Positions 24,118 to 31,687 of a stretch of DNA of 37,067 bases are shown in pieces. The stretch is from Clostridium sp. UBA4108 (GTDB lineage Bacteria > Bacillota > Clostridia > Clostridiales > Clostridiaceae), in NCBI GenBank assembly GCA_002381695.1, contig DFXM01000028.1, forward strand, positions 54,155 through 91,221. The letters are read 5' to 3'. Below the pieces are notes generated by a model, which worked only from the letters and a program-made list of their open reading frames with translations, had not been told where the DNA came from and searched no databases. A program made the position numbers and the translations under genes. The first letter of the stretch is position 1; each line of letters begins with the position of its first letter.

Positions 24118-25488
24118 TTATTTTAATAAAGGTAGTTGGATGGTTGCTACAAATCCTTTCCCTTCATTGCTTGATATGAGGAATTTTCCTTTATGAGCCA
24201 TTACTATACGCTTAACTATTTTCAGTCCCAATCCATGACTTTCTTCTATTTTTTCATTAGAATGTGTTTCATAAATAGGCTCTAATAAACTTTCTAAACG
24301 CTTTTGTGAAACTCCAATTCCATTATCCTCAACATTTATTGTGCAAGTTTCCCTATGGGACTCTATTAAAACTTTAATTGCACAGCCCTTTGGATTATGT
24401 GTAATGCTATTTTGTATTAAATTGGTTATGGATCTCTTTAATAATCGCTCATCTCCTAATATGATCATAGCTTCACTATTAATTTGTAACTCAATTTTAT
24501 ATTTTTCATCTAGACCGTTATTAAGGAAGTCTGACGCTAATTCGCGTACTAGTGAAGCTGGCCTCAATTTTTTATTATTTAGAGGCTGCATCTCATATTC
24601 TAGCATAGATACTAGGTTAAGGTCATTTACTAAATCTCTTAGTTTAATTCCTTGATTCTTTATAATTCCAGCATCCTCTCGCTCCTTAACTGGTAGATTT
24701 TCATTTTCTTCTAACTCACTAGAATATCCTAAAATCATAGAAAGAGGAGTCCTAATATCATGGGATATGCCTGAAATCCAATTTAATCTTGCTTTATCTC
24801 TCTCTTTTAACTTTTTATTTTTCTCTTGAAGTAAATTAGAAGTATTATTAACACTGCTAGCTACTTCATACAAAACCCCTCGCTCCTCAAGATTGACTGG
24901 TTTATCATTTGCAAGAAATTGTAGTCCATCTATAAGCACTTTAATAGATTTCATAAGTCTTGAGCCCATAGCCACTGAAAGCAATAATGCTAAGAAAATA
25001 TTAAATATGAGGAGAGTAATTATTCTAAAGGGAAGTGCTTTTACCCAAGAGATTGAGAAGCTAAAATTATATTTTCCATAGCTATCCTTAGGGTAGCCAA
25101 GAACTACTAATCCGTCTGAATGCTCCCATACATAGACTGGATAATCCTTTAAGTAATATCTAGTGAAAAGGGCTACTTCCTTTAGGGAATATGACATAGG
25201 TATATCCGCTGGCAGGTCTTGGCTCCAAAGCACCTTTCCATGATCACCTATAAGCATTGCCCAAATGTTATGCTGTTTTAAAACTTTCATAGTCTCTTCA
25301 TCTAATATATAGCTATTTTCCTCATGCTTTAAACCTTCACTAGTATTTGCAATAATACTTTCTGAAAGGACAAAGTTTTCTCTATAAACCCAAACTCCAA
25401 GTAATATATAATTAAGTATAAGAATAAAAATAGATATGAGAATTGTTTTTCTTGTGAATAATTTCAATATATTTTTAGAGCTATTCAC
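24118..25488 (-). CDS. Sensor histidine kinase, CprK/lantibiotic-sensing type
   Basis: A 456-aa kinase starting with GTG after GGAGG. Membrane segments at about 14-34 and 153-175 enclose a 115-residue extracellular domain. The H box is GISHDIRTPLSMILGY with H243. The ATPase domain has an N box (LIQNSITHNPKG) and a G box (HGLGLKIVKRI). It lies directly behind its response regulator and divergent from a lantibiotic-immunity-type ABC transporter, the arrangement of C. difficile cprABC/cprRK. It probably senses cationic or lanthionine peptides. The exact ligand is not visible. Confidence 0.85.
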   Translation of the reverse strand: MNSSKNILKLFTRKTILISIFILILNYILLGVWVYRENFVLSESIIANTSEGLKHEENSYILDEETMKVLKQHNIWAMLIGDHGKVLWSQDLPADIPMSYSLKEVALFTRYYLKDYPVYVWEHSDGLVVLGYPKDSYGKYNFSFSISWVKALPFRIITLLIFNIFLALLLSVAMGSRLMKSIKVLIDGLQFLANDKPVNLEERGVLYEVASSVNNTSNLLQEKNKKLKERDKARLNWISGISHDIRTPLSMILGYSSELEENENLPVKEREDAGIIKNQGIKLRDLVNDLNLVSMLEYEMQPLNNKKLRPASLVRELASDFLNNGLDEKYKIELQINSEAMIILGDERLLKRSITNLIQNSITHNPKGCAIKVLIESHRETCTINVEDNGIGVSQKRLESLLEPIYETHSNEKIEESHGLGLKIVKRIVMAHKGKFLISSNEGKGFVATIQLPLLK

Positions 25489-25490
25489 TA

Positions 25491-26201
25491 TTATTCGCCT
25501 CCCATCACTAGCTTGTAGCCTAAGCCTCTCACCGTAATAATATGCTTAGGTGAAGATGGAATTTCTTCAAGCTTTTCTCGAAGCCTTCTAATATGTACCA
25601 TCAAAGTGTTTTCATAACCATACATATCATCTCCCCAAGCTGCCTGACAAAGGGCGTCGCTGGTAACTATTCTTCCTTTATTCTCATATAGTTTTAAAAG
25701 CAGTGCATGTTCCTTAGCTGTTAGAGCAGTTTCCTGTCCAGCCTTTAATACATGAGCACTATTTAAATCTACCCTACGATCATTAAGGTTAAAAATAGGA
25801 AGTTCTTCACTTTTATAAGGAGCATATACACGCTTTAATATTGCTGTAAGGCGAAGTAATAATTCTCGTGGCAAAAAAGGCTTTACAATATAATCATCTG
25901 CACCTAACCCAAGACCAATTAATCGGTCTTCATCTTCACCTCTAGCAGAGAGGAAAATTACTGGTGCTTGGGAGACTTTTCTAAGGTCCTTCATCAAAGA
26001 AAATCCATCTCCATCAGGAAGCATAACATCTAGAATAATACAATGTGGCTTTATAGAATTACATAATTCTATTGCCTCCTTACAATTCATTGCTAAGAAG
26101 CACCTTGAAAAGCCATCCTTTCTTAAAATTTCATCTATCATTTTTAATAAATCCTTTTGGTCATCTACCACAAGGATTTTCTTATCTTTAATATCTATCA
26201 T
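25491..26201 (-). CDS. OmpR-family response regulator, CprR-like
   Basis: A 236-aa regulator. The ATG at 26201 is preceded by AGGTGAT four bases away; an in-frame GTG at 26210 lies inside that ribosome site. The receiver domain has phospho-Asp58 in CIILDVMLPDGDG. The C-terminal winged helix ends in MVHIRRLREKLE and TVRGLGYKLV. The next gene is its kinase. The likely target is the divergent ABC promoter at 26264-26322, where TAAGGT repeats are found. Confidence 0.9.
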   Translation of the reverse strand: MIDIKDKKILVVDDQKDLLKMIDEILRKDGFSRCFLAMNCKEAIELCNSIKPHCIILDVMLPDGDGFSLMKDLRKVSQAPVIFLSARGEDEDRLIGLGLGADDYIVKPFLPRELLLRLTAILKRVYAPYKSEELPIFNLNDRRVDLNSAHVLKAGQETALTAKEHALLLKLYENKGRIVTSDALCQAAWGDDMYGYENTLMVHIRRLREKLEEIPSSPKHIITVRGLGYKLVMGGE

Positions 26202-26263
26202 AACTATCACCTAAGCTTCATTATATCACAGCACTTGTAAATATATTTTGCCTGCCTTAAATT

Positions 26264-26322
26264 TAAGGTTCTTGTAAGGTAAGGTTCAGCTTTAAGAAAG
26301 GTTAATACTTTATTGTTATAAG
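26264..26322 (+). promoter_or_regulatory. Regulated promoter of the lantibiotic-type ABC operon
   Basis: Three direct copies of TAAGGT(TC) start at 26264, 26275 and 26280, and AAAGGTTAA follows at 26298. They end just upstream of the expected -35 area. A TATAAG -10 lies at 26317-26322, with no consensus -35. Direct repeats about one helical turn apart next to a poor -35 fit activation by the OmpR-type regulator encoded divergently. Confidence 0.6.
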
Positions 26323-26350
26323 TAAATACAGAAATAAGGAGCTGATTTAA

Positions 26351-27265
26351 ATGAGTACGATTGTTACTACCAAAGAATTATCAAAGAAACATGGTAACGT
26401 ATATAGTGTTAAGGATTTAGATTTAAACATCTATGAAGGTGAAGTTTATGGTTTCTTAGGACCTAATGGTGCTGGAAAGTCCACCACCCTTAAAATGCTG
26501 CTAGGTCTTGTAAAACCTACGGAAGGTGAAATAAACATCTTTGGAAAGGATATGAATTCACAAAATCGTATTCCAATCTTAAAAAATATAGGTTCACTAA
26601 TAGAATCCCCATCCTTCTATGGTCATCTTACAGGAATGGAAAATATGATTATTATGCAAAAGCTTTTAAATCTTCCTAAAAAGAATATTCTAGAAGCTTT
26701 GAGGATAGTTCGTCTTGAAGGGCAAAGAGATAAAAAGGTTAATCATTATTCTCTGGGAATGAAGCAACGTCTTGGCATTGCTATGGCTATTGCTAACTTT
26801 CCAAAGCTATTAATACTAGATGAGCCTACTAATGGCCTCGACCCTGCTGGTATTGGTGAAATTCGTGAGCTTATAAAATCCTTGCCTAAAAAATACGGTA
26901 TAACTGTATTGATATCTAGCCATCTATTAAGTGAAATAGAACAGATTGCAACCCAGGTTGGAATTATAAATCATGGGGAGCTTGTATTTCAAGATAGTAT
27001 GGCAGCACTTCAAAACCAAAGCAGTCAGTATATCTCACTGCGAGTAAATGACACATCCTCTGCAAAACAGCTATTATTATCTAAGGGATTTGCCCCAAGT
27101 ATAAAAGATAATCTATTATTATTCGAAAATATGGAAGATGCGTTTGTTACTAAAGTAAACAGGCTACTTGTGGATGCTGGGTTTCATGTGTTTAGAATTG
27201 AGGAACATAGGAAAAATCTTGAGGATATCTTTATTGAGCTCACAGGAAAGACGGTGACTCTGTAA
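26351..27265 (+). CDS. ABC transporter ATPase, lantibiotic/bacitracin immunity type
   Basis: A 304-aa ATPase with Walker A GPNGAGKST (37-45), signature YSLGMKQR (133-140) and Walker B LLILDEPT (153-160). The C-terminal extension of about 85 residues is usual for BcrA, SpaF and CprA. AAGGAG precedes the ATG. Its stop shares one base with the start of the first permease gene (TAATG). With the two permeases it forms a complex that would expel or detach peptide antibiotics at the membrane. C. difficile CprA is the closest functional parallel known to me. Confidence 0.9.
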   Translation: MSTIVTTKELSKKHGNVYSVKDLDLNIYEGEVYGFLGPNGAGKSTTLKMLLGLVKPTEGEINIFGKDMNSQNRIPILKNIGSLIESPSFYGHLTGMENMIIMQKLLNLPKKNILEALRIVRLEGQRDKKVNHYSLGMKQRLGIAMAIANFPKLLILDEPTNGLDPAGIGEIRELIKSLPKKYGITVLISSHLLSEIEQIATQVGIINHGELVFQDSMAALQNQSSQYISLRVNDTSSAKQLLLSKGFAPSIKDNLLLFENMEDAFVTKVNRLLVDAGFHVFRIEEHRKNLEDIFIELTGKTVTL

Positions 27266-28017
27266 TGAAATACTTAACTTTGGAATTTTATAAATTAAAA
27301 AGGAAAAAAATCTTTCTTATGGTATTCTTCTTTTTGTTATTCCAGCTACTTTGGGGAATCTTAGCAACAGATCAATATCTTTCAAAAGAAGCTTATGTCC
27401 ATGGCTACCAGTATACAATTATGATGTTTACTACTCTCAATGGAACCTTTTTTCCTATTTTAATAGCGGTAATAATGTCTAGAATTTGTGATATGGAGCA
27501 TAAAAATGGCATGTTGAAGCAACTTTCCTCCTCTGGGGTTTCAACTAGAAGTGTATATTTTTCAAAATTTCTATGCTGTCTTCTCATAACTTTCTTTATG
27601 GTGCTAGTTCAGGTAATAGCTATTATAGCTTATGGGAAGATTACAAATTTTCCAGGGACTTTCCCCAGTACTCTGATTTTTTCCTATGGAATTGGAACCC
27701 TTATAATTAGTATTCCAATTATTGCTCTACAACAATGGATTTCTATAACTATTGAAAATCAGATGTTTCCTTTGGCCTTAGGATTAATTGGTGGATTTAT
27801 AGGTACCGTAGCTCAACTATTTCCTTCTATCTTCCAAAATTTATTTATATGGGCCTATTTTTCTAAGCTGTCTCCTATGAGTTTCATAGTGATTAACAAT
27901 GACAATTTTACTATGCAAATTCGTGAAATACCTATACTTCCAATAATAGTAGCATTTATTATGGGAGTTTTAATATACTGCTTAGGGCAGCGTCATCGCT
28001 TAAGAAAAGAGTTTTAA
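27265..28017 (+). CDS. ABC permease, lantibiotic immunity type (first subunit)
   Basis: A 250-aa membrane protein with about six hydrophobic segments, in the ABC-2 family of SpaE/MutE/CprB-like subunits. It opens with MKYLTLEFYKLKRKKIF, the usual cytosolic amphipathic start, and has the loop DMEHKNGMLKQLSSSGVSTR. It is coupled to the ATPase gene and followed 12 bp later by the second permease gene. Confidence 0.85.
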   Translation: MKYLTLEFYKLKRKKIFLMVFFFLLFQLLWGILATDQYLSKEAYVHGYQYTIMMFTTLNGTFFPILIAVIMSRICDMEHKNGMLKQLSSSGVSTRSVYFSKFLCCLLITFFMVLVQVIAIIAYGKITNFPGTFPSTLIFSYGIGTLIISIPIIALQQWISITIENQMFPLALGLIGGFIGTVAQLFPSIFQNLFIWAYFSKLSPMSFIVINNDNFTMQIREIPILPIIVAFIMGVLIYCLGQRHRLRKEF

Positions 28018-28029
28018 GGAGGATTAAAT

Positions 28030-28761
28030 ATGTTAAAAAGGTCAATTAATGCGGAAATTTTAAAGCTAAAGCATTCTTTTATTTGGATTATATTAATCAT
28101 ACTTCCCATATTCAGCGTAGTTATAGGAGATGCAAATTACTACTTAAATAGAGAAATACTTCAAAATCAATGGTTTAGTCTATGGACACAAGTTGGATTA
28201 TTTTATGTTCAATTCTTCTTTCCTATACTAATTTCTATATGTTGTTCCTACCAGTGTAGACTAGAACATAAAAACCATAATTGGAACAGGGTTATGTGTT
28301 CCCCTATACCTGTATCCCATGTGTTTCTATCAAAGCTTATTGTATTAGGAGGCCTAACCTTTGTAGTTCAACTTCTTCTACTTTTCCTTTTCTTTATATC
28401 GGGAAAATTCTTTGGATTTAATAAGGCTTTTCCTATAGAGATTATTGGGTGGTGCTTTAGAGGATGGATTTCCTCAATAACCATTGGAACCATTGGACTT
28501 TATCTCTCAATGAGGATAAAAAGCTTTTCCATCCCCATTGGAATTATATTTTGCTCTTGTTTTGTAGGACTTGCTCTTTATGTCCAAAGGTTAGGAATGT
28601 TCTTTCCAACCTCCTTGCTAATCATTGGAATGAGTTCCATAAGTCAAAGTTCTCTTACTCTTAGTGAATTAGTATTATTTTTAATAATGAATATATTAAT
28701 GATCTCAACTTTCTGTATTATATCGGTGAAGCGTTTAAAGAAAATTGATGTATCTGCTTAA
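28030..28761 (+). CDS. ABC permease, lantibiotic immunity type (second subunit)
   Basis: A 243-aa ABC-2-type membrane protein with about six hydrophobic segments, resembling SpaG/MutG/CprC. The start MLKRSINAEILKLKHSFIW and the loop RLEHKNHNWNRVMCSPIPVS parallel those of the first permease. GGAGG precedes the ATG. It completes the operon; no peptide precursor or modification gene follows, so this looks like resistance rather than self-immunity. Confidence 0.85.
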   Translation: MLKRSINAEILKLKHSFIWIILIILPIFSVVIGDANYYLNREILQNQWFSLWTQVGLFYVQFFFPILISICCSYQCRLEHKNHNWNRVMCSPIPVSHVFLSKLIVLGGLTFVVQLLLLFLFFISGKFFGFNKAFPIEIIGWCFRGWISSITIGTIGLYLSMRIKSFSIPIGIIFCSCFVGLALYVQRLGMFFPTSLLIIGMSSISQSSLTLSELVLFLIMNILMISTFCIISVKRLKKIDVSA

Positions 28762-28794
28762 ATACGGCCCTTGCTTTCGTAGGTATATAATATA

Positions 28795-28848
28795 CGGTTT
28801 TGTTTTAAACAATTGTTAAATTTTGAACTATATATTATTATATTATTG
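28795..28848 (+). repeat. Dispersed intergenic repeat, copy B
   Basis: The sequence starts CGGTTTTGTTTTAAA, continues TTGTTAAATTTTGAACTA and ends TATATTATT. It follows the layout of the copies at 11118 and 37023, with a few extra A/T bases near its end. Confidence 0.5.
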
Positions 28849-28866
28849 CGAGTAATAATATATAAT
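28837..28866. promoter_or_regulatory. Inverted repeat upstream of the second two-component operon
   Basis: ATTATATTATT (28837-28847) and AATAATATATAAT (28854-28866) form a near-perfect dyad around GCGAGT, about 145 bp before the regulator gene. It may be an operator. It overlaps the end of repeat copy B. A smaller palindrome, AAAAGAGGACTCTTTT, lies at 28914-28929. Confidence 0.4.
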
Positions 28867-29009
28867 TCATTATCAGCACTATATTAAAGGGGTATGGCCT
28901 ACATTTTTCAAGGAAAAGAGGACTCTTTTATCGTGCGAAAGTTGAGTTACTTATTTAAAATATGTGAGAAAACAAGATAACACTTATAAAAAATTAAGGA
29001 GATAAATGG

Positions 29010-29675
29010 ATGTTTACGATTTTGATAATTGAAGATGACGATACAATAGCTTTTGGAATTAAATCATTTTTATTGAAAAATAATTATAGGGTTATTCATG
29101 GTGAAAATTTAAAAAAGGGAAAAGAGATTTTTAAAACGGATATAGATTTAATATTACTAGATCTAAATCTCCCTGATGGGTCAGGATTTGATTTTTGCCG
29201 TTATGTAAAAAAAATTAAAGATATCCCTATTATTTTTCTTACTATTAAAGATGAAGAAAGTACTATGATAAAAGGACTAGATATGGGCGGAGATGACTAC
29301 ATTACAAAACCTTTTAAATTAAGCGTTTTACAATCTCGCATTAATGCTGTTTTACGGAGAACGGTTAAACAGAACATGGAAGAAGAAGTTTTATGGTGTA
29401 AAGATATTAAAATAATAAAGTCAGAATCAAGGGTGTATAAAAATAATCATGAAGTAGAATTGACAGTTAGTGAGTATAATCTATTATTACAATTATTAGA
29501 GAATAAAAATCGGACTTTGACAAGAACTATCTTATTGGAAAAGCTATGGGATGTTAATGGAGAATTTGTAAATAATAATACATTATCAGTAGCAATGAAG
29601 CGTCTTAGAGATAAGTTGGAAGATGCTTCTTTTATTAGAACAGTGAGAGGAATAGGCTATAGGTTGGAGGATTAA
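29010..29675 (+). CDS. OmpR-family response regulator of a peptide-resistance module
   Basis: A 221-aa regulator with phospho-Asp51 in LILLDLNLPDGSG and a winged-helix output ending in SVAMKRLRDKLE and TVRGIGYRLED. AAGGAG precedes the start. It is the first gene of a four-gene operon with its kinase, an ATPase and a large permease, an arrangement common for Bce/Vra-type antimicrobial-peptide detoxification systems. Its own operon is a likely target. Confidence 0.9.
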   Translation: MFTILIIEDDDTIAFGIKSFLLKNNYRVIHGENLKKGKEIFKTDIDLILLDLNLPDGSGFDFCRYVKKIKDIPIIFLTIKDEESTMIKGLDMGGDDYITKPFKLSVLQSRINAVLRRTVKQNMEEEVLWCKDIKIIKSESRVYKNNHEVELTVSEYNLLLQLLENKNRTLTRTILLEKLWDVNGEFVNNNTLSVAMKRLRDKLEDASFIRTVRGIGYRLED

Positions 29676-29682
29676 AGTTTAT

Positions 29683-30885
29683 ATGAACAAAAAAAGTATG
29701 AGAGTATGGTTGTTTACTAGTTTTATATATATAACATTTTTTTGTGTTATATGTGGTGGTTTTATTTACAAACAATCAGAGAATATGTTTTATGAAAAAA
29801 CTGCACAACTTATAGCAGTTGGTGTTAATGCTAATTCTGACAGTGAACAAGACTTGGTATCGTCACTAAAAAAGAAAAATGAAATAGACATAAATAATGG
29901 CAAAGAAATATTAGAGAAATATGGTTATATTGAAGATTCTAAAGTTATTTTTAATATTCATCAAAGATTTAGTAAAGCATTTAAGGGAGTTTTGCTACTA
30001 ATTGCAATACTCTTTTTTTATTTTGGAGGATCACTGGTAGTTTCAAATATTATAAAGCGTAAACGTATATATGATTTAGCAGAATATCTTTACGACATAA
30101 ATCAAGGAATTTATAAAATGCATACTGATAAAAAAGAAGACGAATTTTCAATTTTAGAAGATGAGTTATATAAAACAGTTATGATGCTTAGGGAAAGCCG
30201 TGAAAAAGAAAGAGAAGAAAAAGAAAAGCTGTCTAATAATCTTGCAGATATATCTCATCAACTAAAAACCCCACTTACGTCTATGTCATTGATGATTGAA
30301 TTATTAGAGGGCAGTCCTATTGAAGGCGATGAAGCCCTATATATTGAAAGTATTTCAGCACAGATACAGCGTCTAAATTATTTAGTGTCGTCATTGTTAA
30401 TACTTTCTAAAATCGATGCAGATTCAATGACATTAGAATATAAATCTATTAATGTTTATGAATTGGTATGTGTTGCTGTTGAGCCGTTACATTTAATGAT
30501 AGAAAAAAAGAACCAACAACTTTTTATAAAAGATAATAGTGATGTATTTTTTACTGGGGATTTTTATTGGACCAGTGAAGCAATTCTTAATATAGTCAAA
30601 AATTGCTCTGAGCATACACCAAATGAAGAAACAATTTCTATAGATTATAAACAAGATCCTATATGCACACAAATAACAATTGAAGATAATGGCAAAGGAT
30701 TTGATAAGAAGGATATTCCCCACCTGTTTACTAGATTTTATAAGGGTGTAAATTCATCTAAGGACAGCGTGGGAATTGGACTTGCCCTTGCAAATTCGAT
30801 AATTAAAAAACAAAATGGTGAAATCATTGCTACAAATAAGGAAACAGGAGGAGCAAAATTTATAATAAAGTTTTATACAAATTAA
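29683..30885 (+). CDS. Sensor histidine kinase of the second peptide-resistance module
   Basis: A 400-aa kinase with two membrane segments (about 9-28 and 102-122) around a 70-residue outer domain. A charged coiled linker with REKEREEKEKL precedes the H box DISHQLKTPLTSMSLM with H192. N box (LNIVKNCSEHTP) and G box (SVGIGLALANSII) are intact. It is longer outside the membrane than classic BceS kinases, whose outer loop is very short, so it may detect its signal directly. It follows its regulator by 7 bases. Confidence 0.88.
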   Translation: MNKKSMRVWLFTSFIYITFFCVICGGFIYKQSENMFYEKTAQLIAVGVNANSDSEQDLVSSLKKKNEIDINNGKEILEKYGYIEDSKVIFNIHQRFSKAFKGVLLLIAILFFYFGGSLVVSNIIKRKRIYDLAEYLYDINQGIYKMHTDKKEDEFSILEDELYKTVMMLRESREKEREEKEKLSNNLADISHQLKTPLTSMSLMIELLEGSPIEGDEALYIESISAQIQRLNYLVSSLLILSKIDADSMTLEYKSINVYELVCVAVEPLHLMIEKKNQQLFIKDNSDVFFTGDFYWTSEAILNIVKNCSEHTPNEETISIDYKQDPICTQITIEDNGKGFDKKDIPHLFTRFYKGVNSSKDSVGIGLALANSIIKKQNGEIIATNKETGGAKFIIKFYTN

Positions 30886-31003
30886 TTAGCTCTGTCACCA
30901 AGATGTAAGTTAGGAAAGGTAAGATAATGTTAGGCAAAAGAAAAACACCTGATAAAACAACAGATTTTTTCAGGGTATTCGAATAAAGGAAGGAGAAAAT
31001 ATT

Positions 31004-31687
31004 TTGGAAATACTAAGAACTGAAAATCTTACAAAAACTTATGGAATGGGTGATACAAAGGTCACTGCATTGGATGATTTAAATTTAAAAATAAACAAAG
31101 GAGAATTTGTTTCAATAATTGGAGCAAGTGGATCAGGAAAATCTACACTCCTGCATATGTTAGGGGGAGTGGATAAACCTACAAGTGGAAAAATATATAT
31201 CGATGGCACTGATATTTCATCAATGAATGAAACTAAATTGGCTTTATTTCGCCGACGAAAAGTAGGATTAATATATCAGTTTTTCAATCTTATTCCCACA
31301 CTAAATGTAGAAAAAAATATATTATTACCTATGCTGTTAGATGACAGAAAGCCTAAAAGAGAAGAATTTGATAAGATTGCGAAAATGCTTGGTTTAAATG
31401 AAAGGCTTAATCATCTACCAAACCAGCTTTCAGGGGGGCAGCAGCAAAGGGTTGCTATCGGTCGCTCATTAATTTATAGACCTTCTATTATTCTAGCAGA
31501 TGAACCCACTGGAAATCTTGATAGAAAAAATTCTGAAAGTATTCTTGAAATGTTAAAGATTTCAAATAAAGAATACAATCAGACTATTTTAATGATTACT
31601 CATGACGAAAAAATTGCATTGTCAGCAGATCGAGTGATTAGAATAGATGATGGTAAAATTGTATCAGATGAGGTGATTAAGCGATGA
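31004..31687 (+). CDS. MacB/BceA-type ABC transporter ATPase
   Basis: A 227-aa ATPase with Walker A GASGSGKST (40-48), signature LSGGQQQR (142-149) and Walker B IILADEPTGNLD (162-173). The GNLD ending is typical of the MacB/LolD/BceA branch. It starts with TTG after AAGGAG. Its TGA overlaps the ATG of the permease gene (ATGA), so the two subunits are coupled. It powers the FtsX-type permease. Confidence 0.93.
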   Translation: MEILRTENLTKTYGMGDTKVTALDDLNLKINKGEFVSIIGASGSGKSTLLHMLGGVDKPTSGKIYIDGTDISSMNETKLALFRRRKVGLIYQFFNLIPTLNVEKNILLPMLLDDRKPKREEFDKIAKMLGLNERLNHLPNQLSGGQQQRVAIGRSLIYRPSIILADEPTGNLDRKNSESILEMLKISNKEYNQTILMITHDEKIALSADRVIRIDDGKIVSDEVIKR

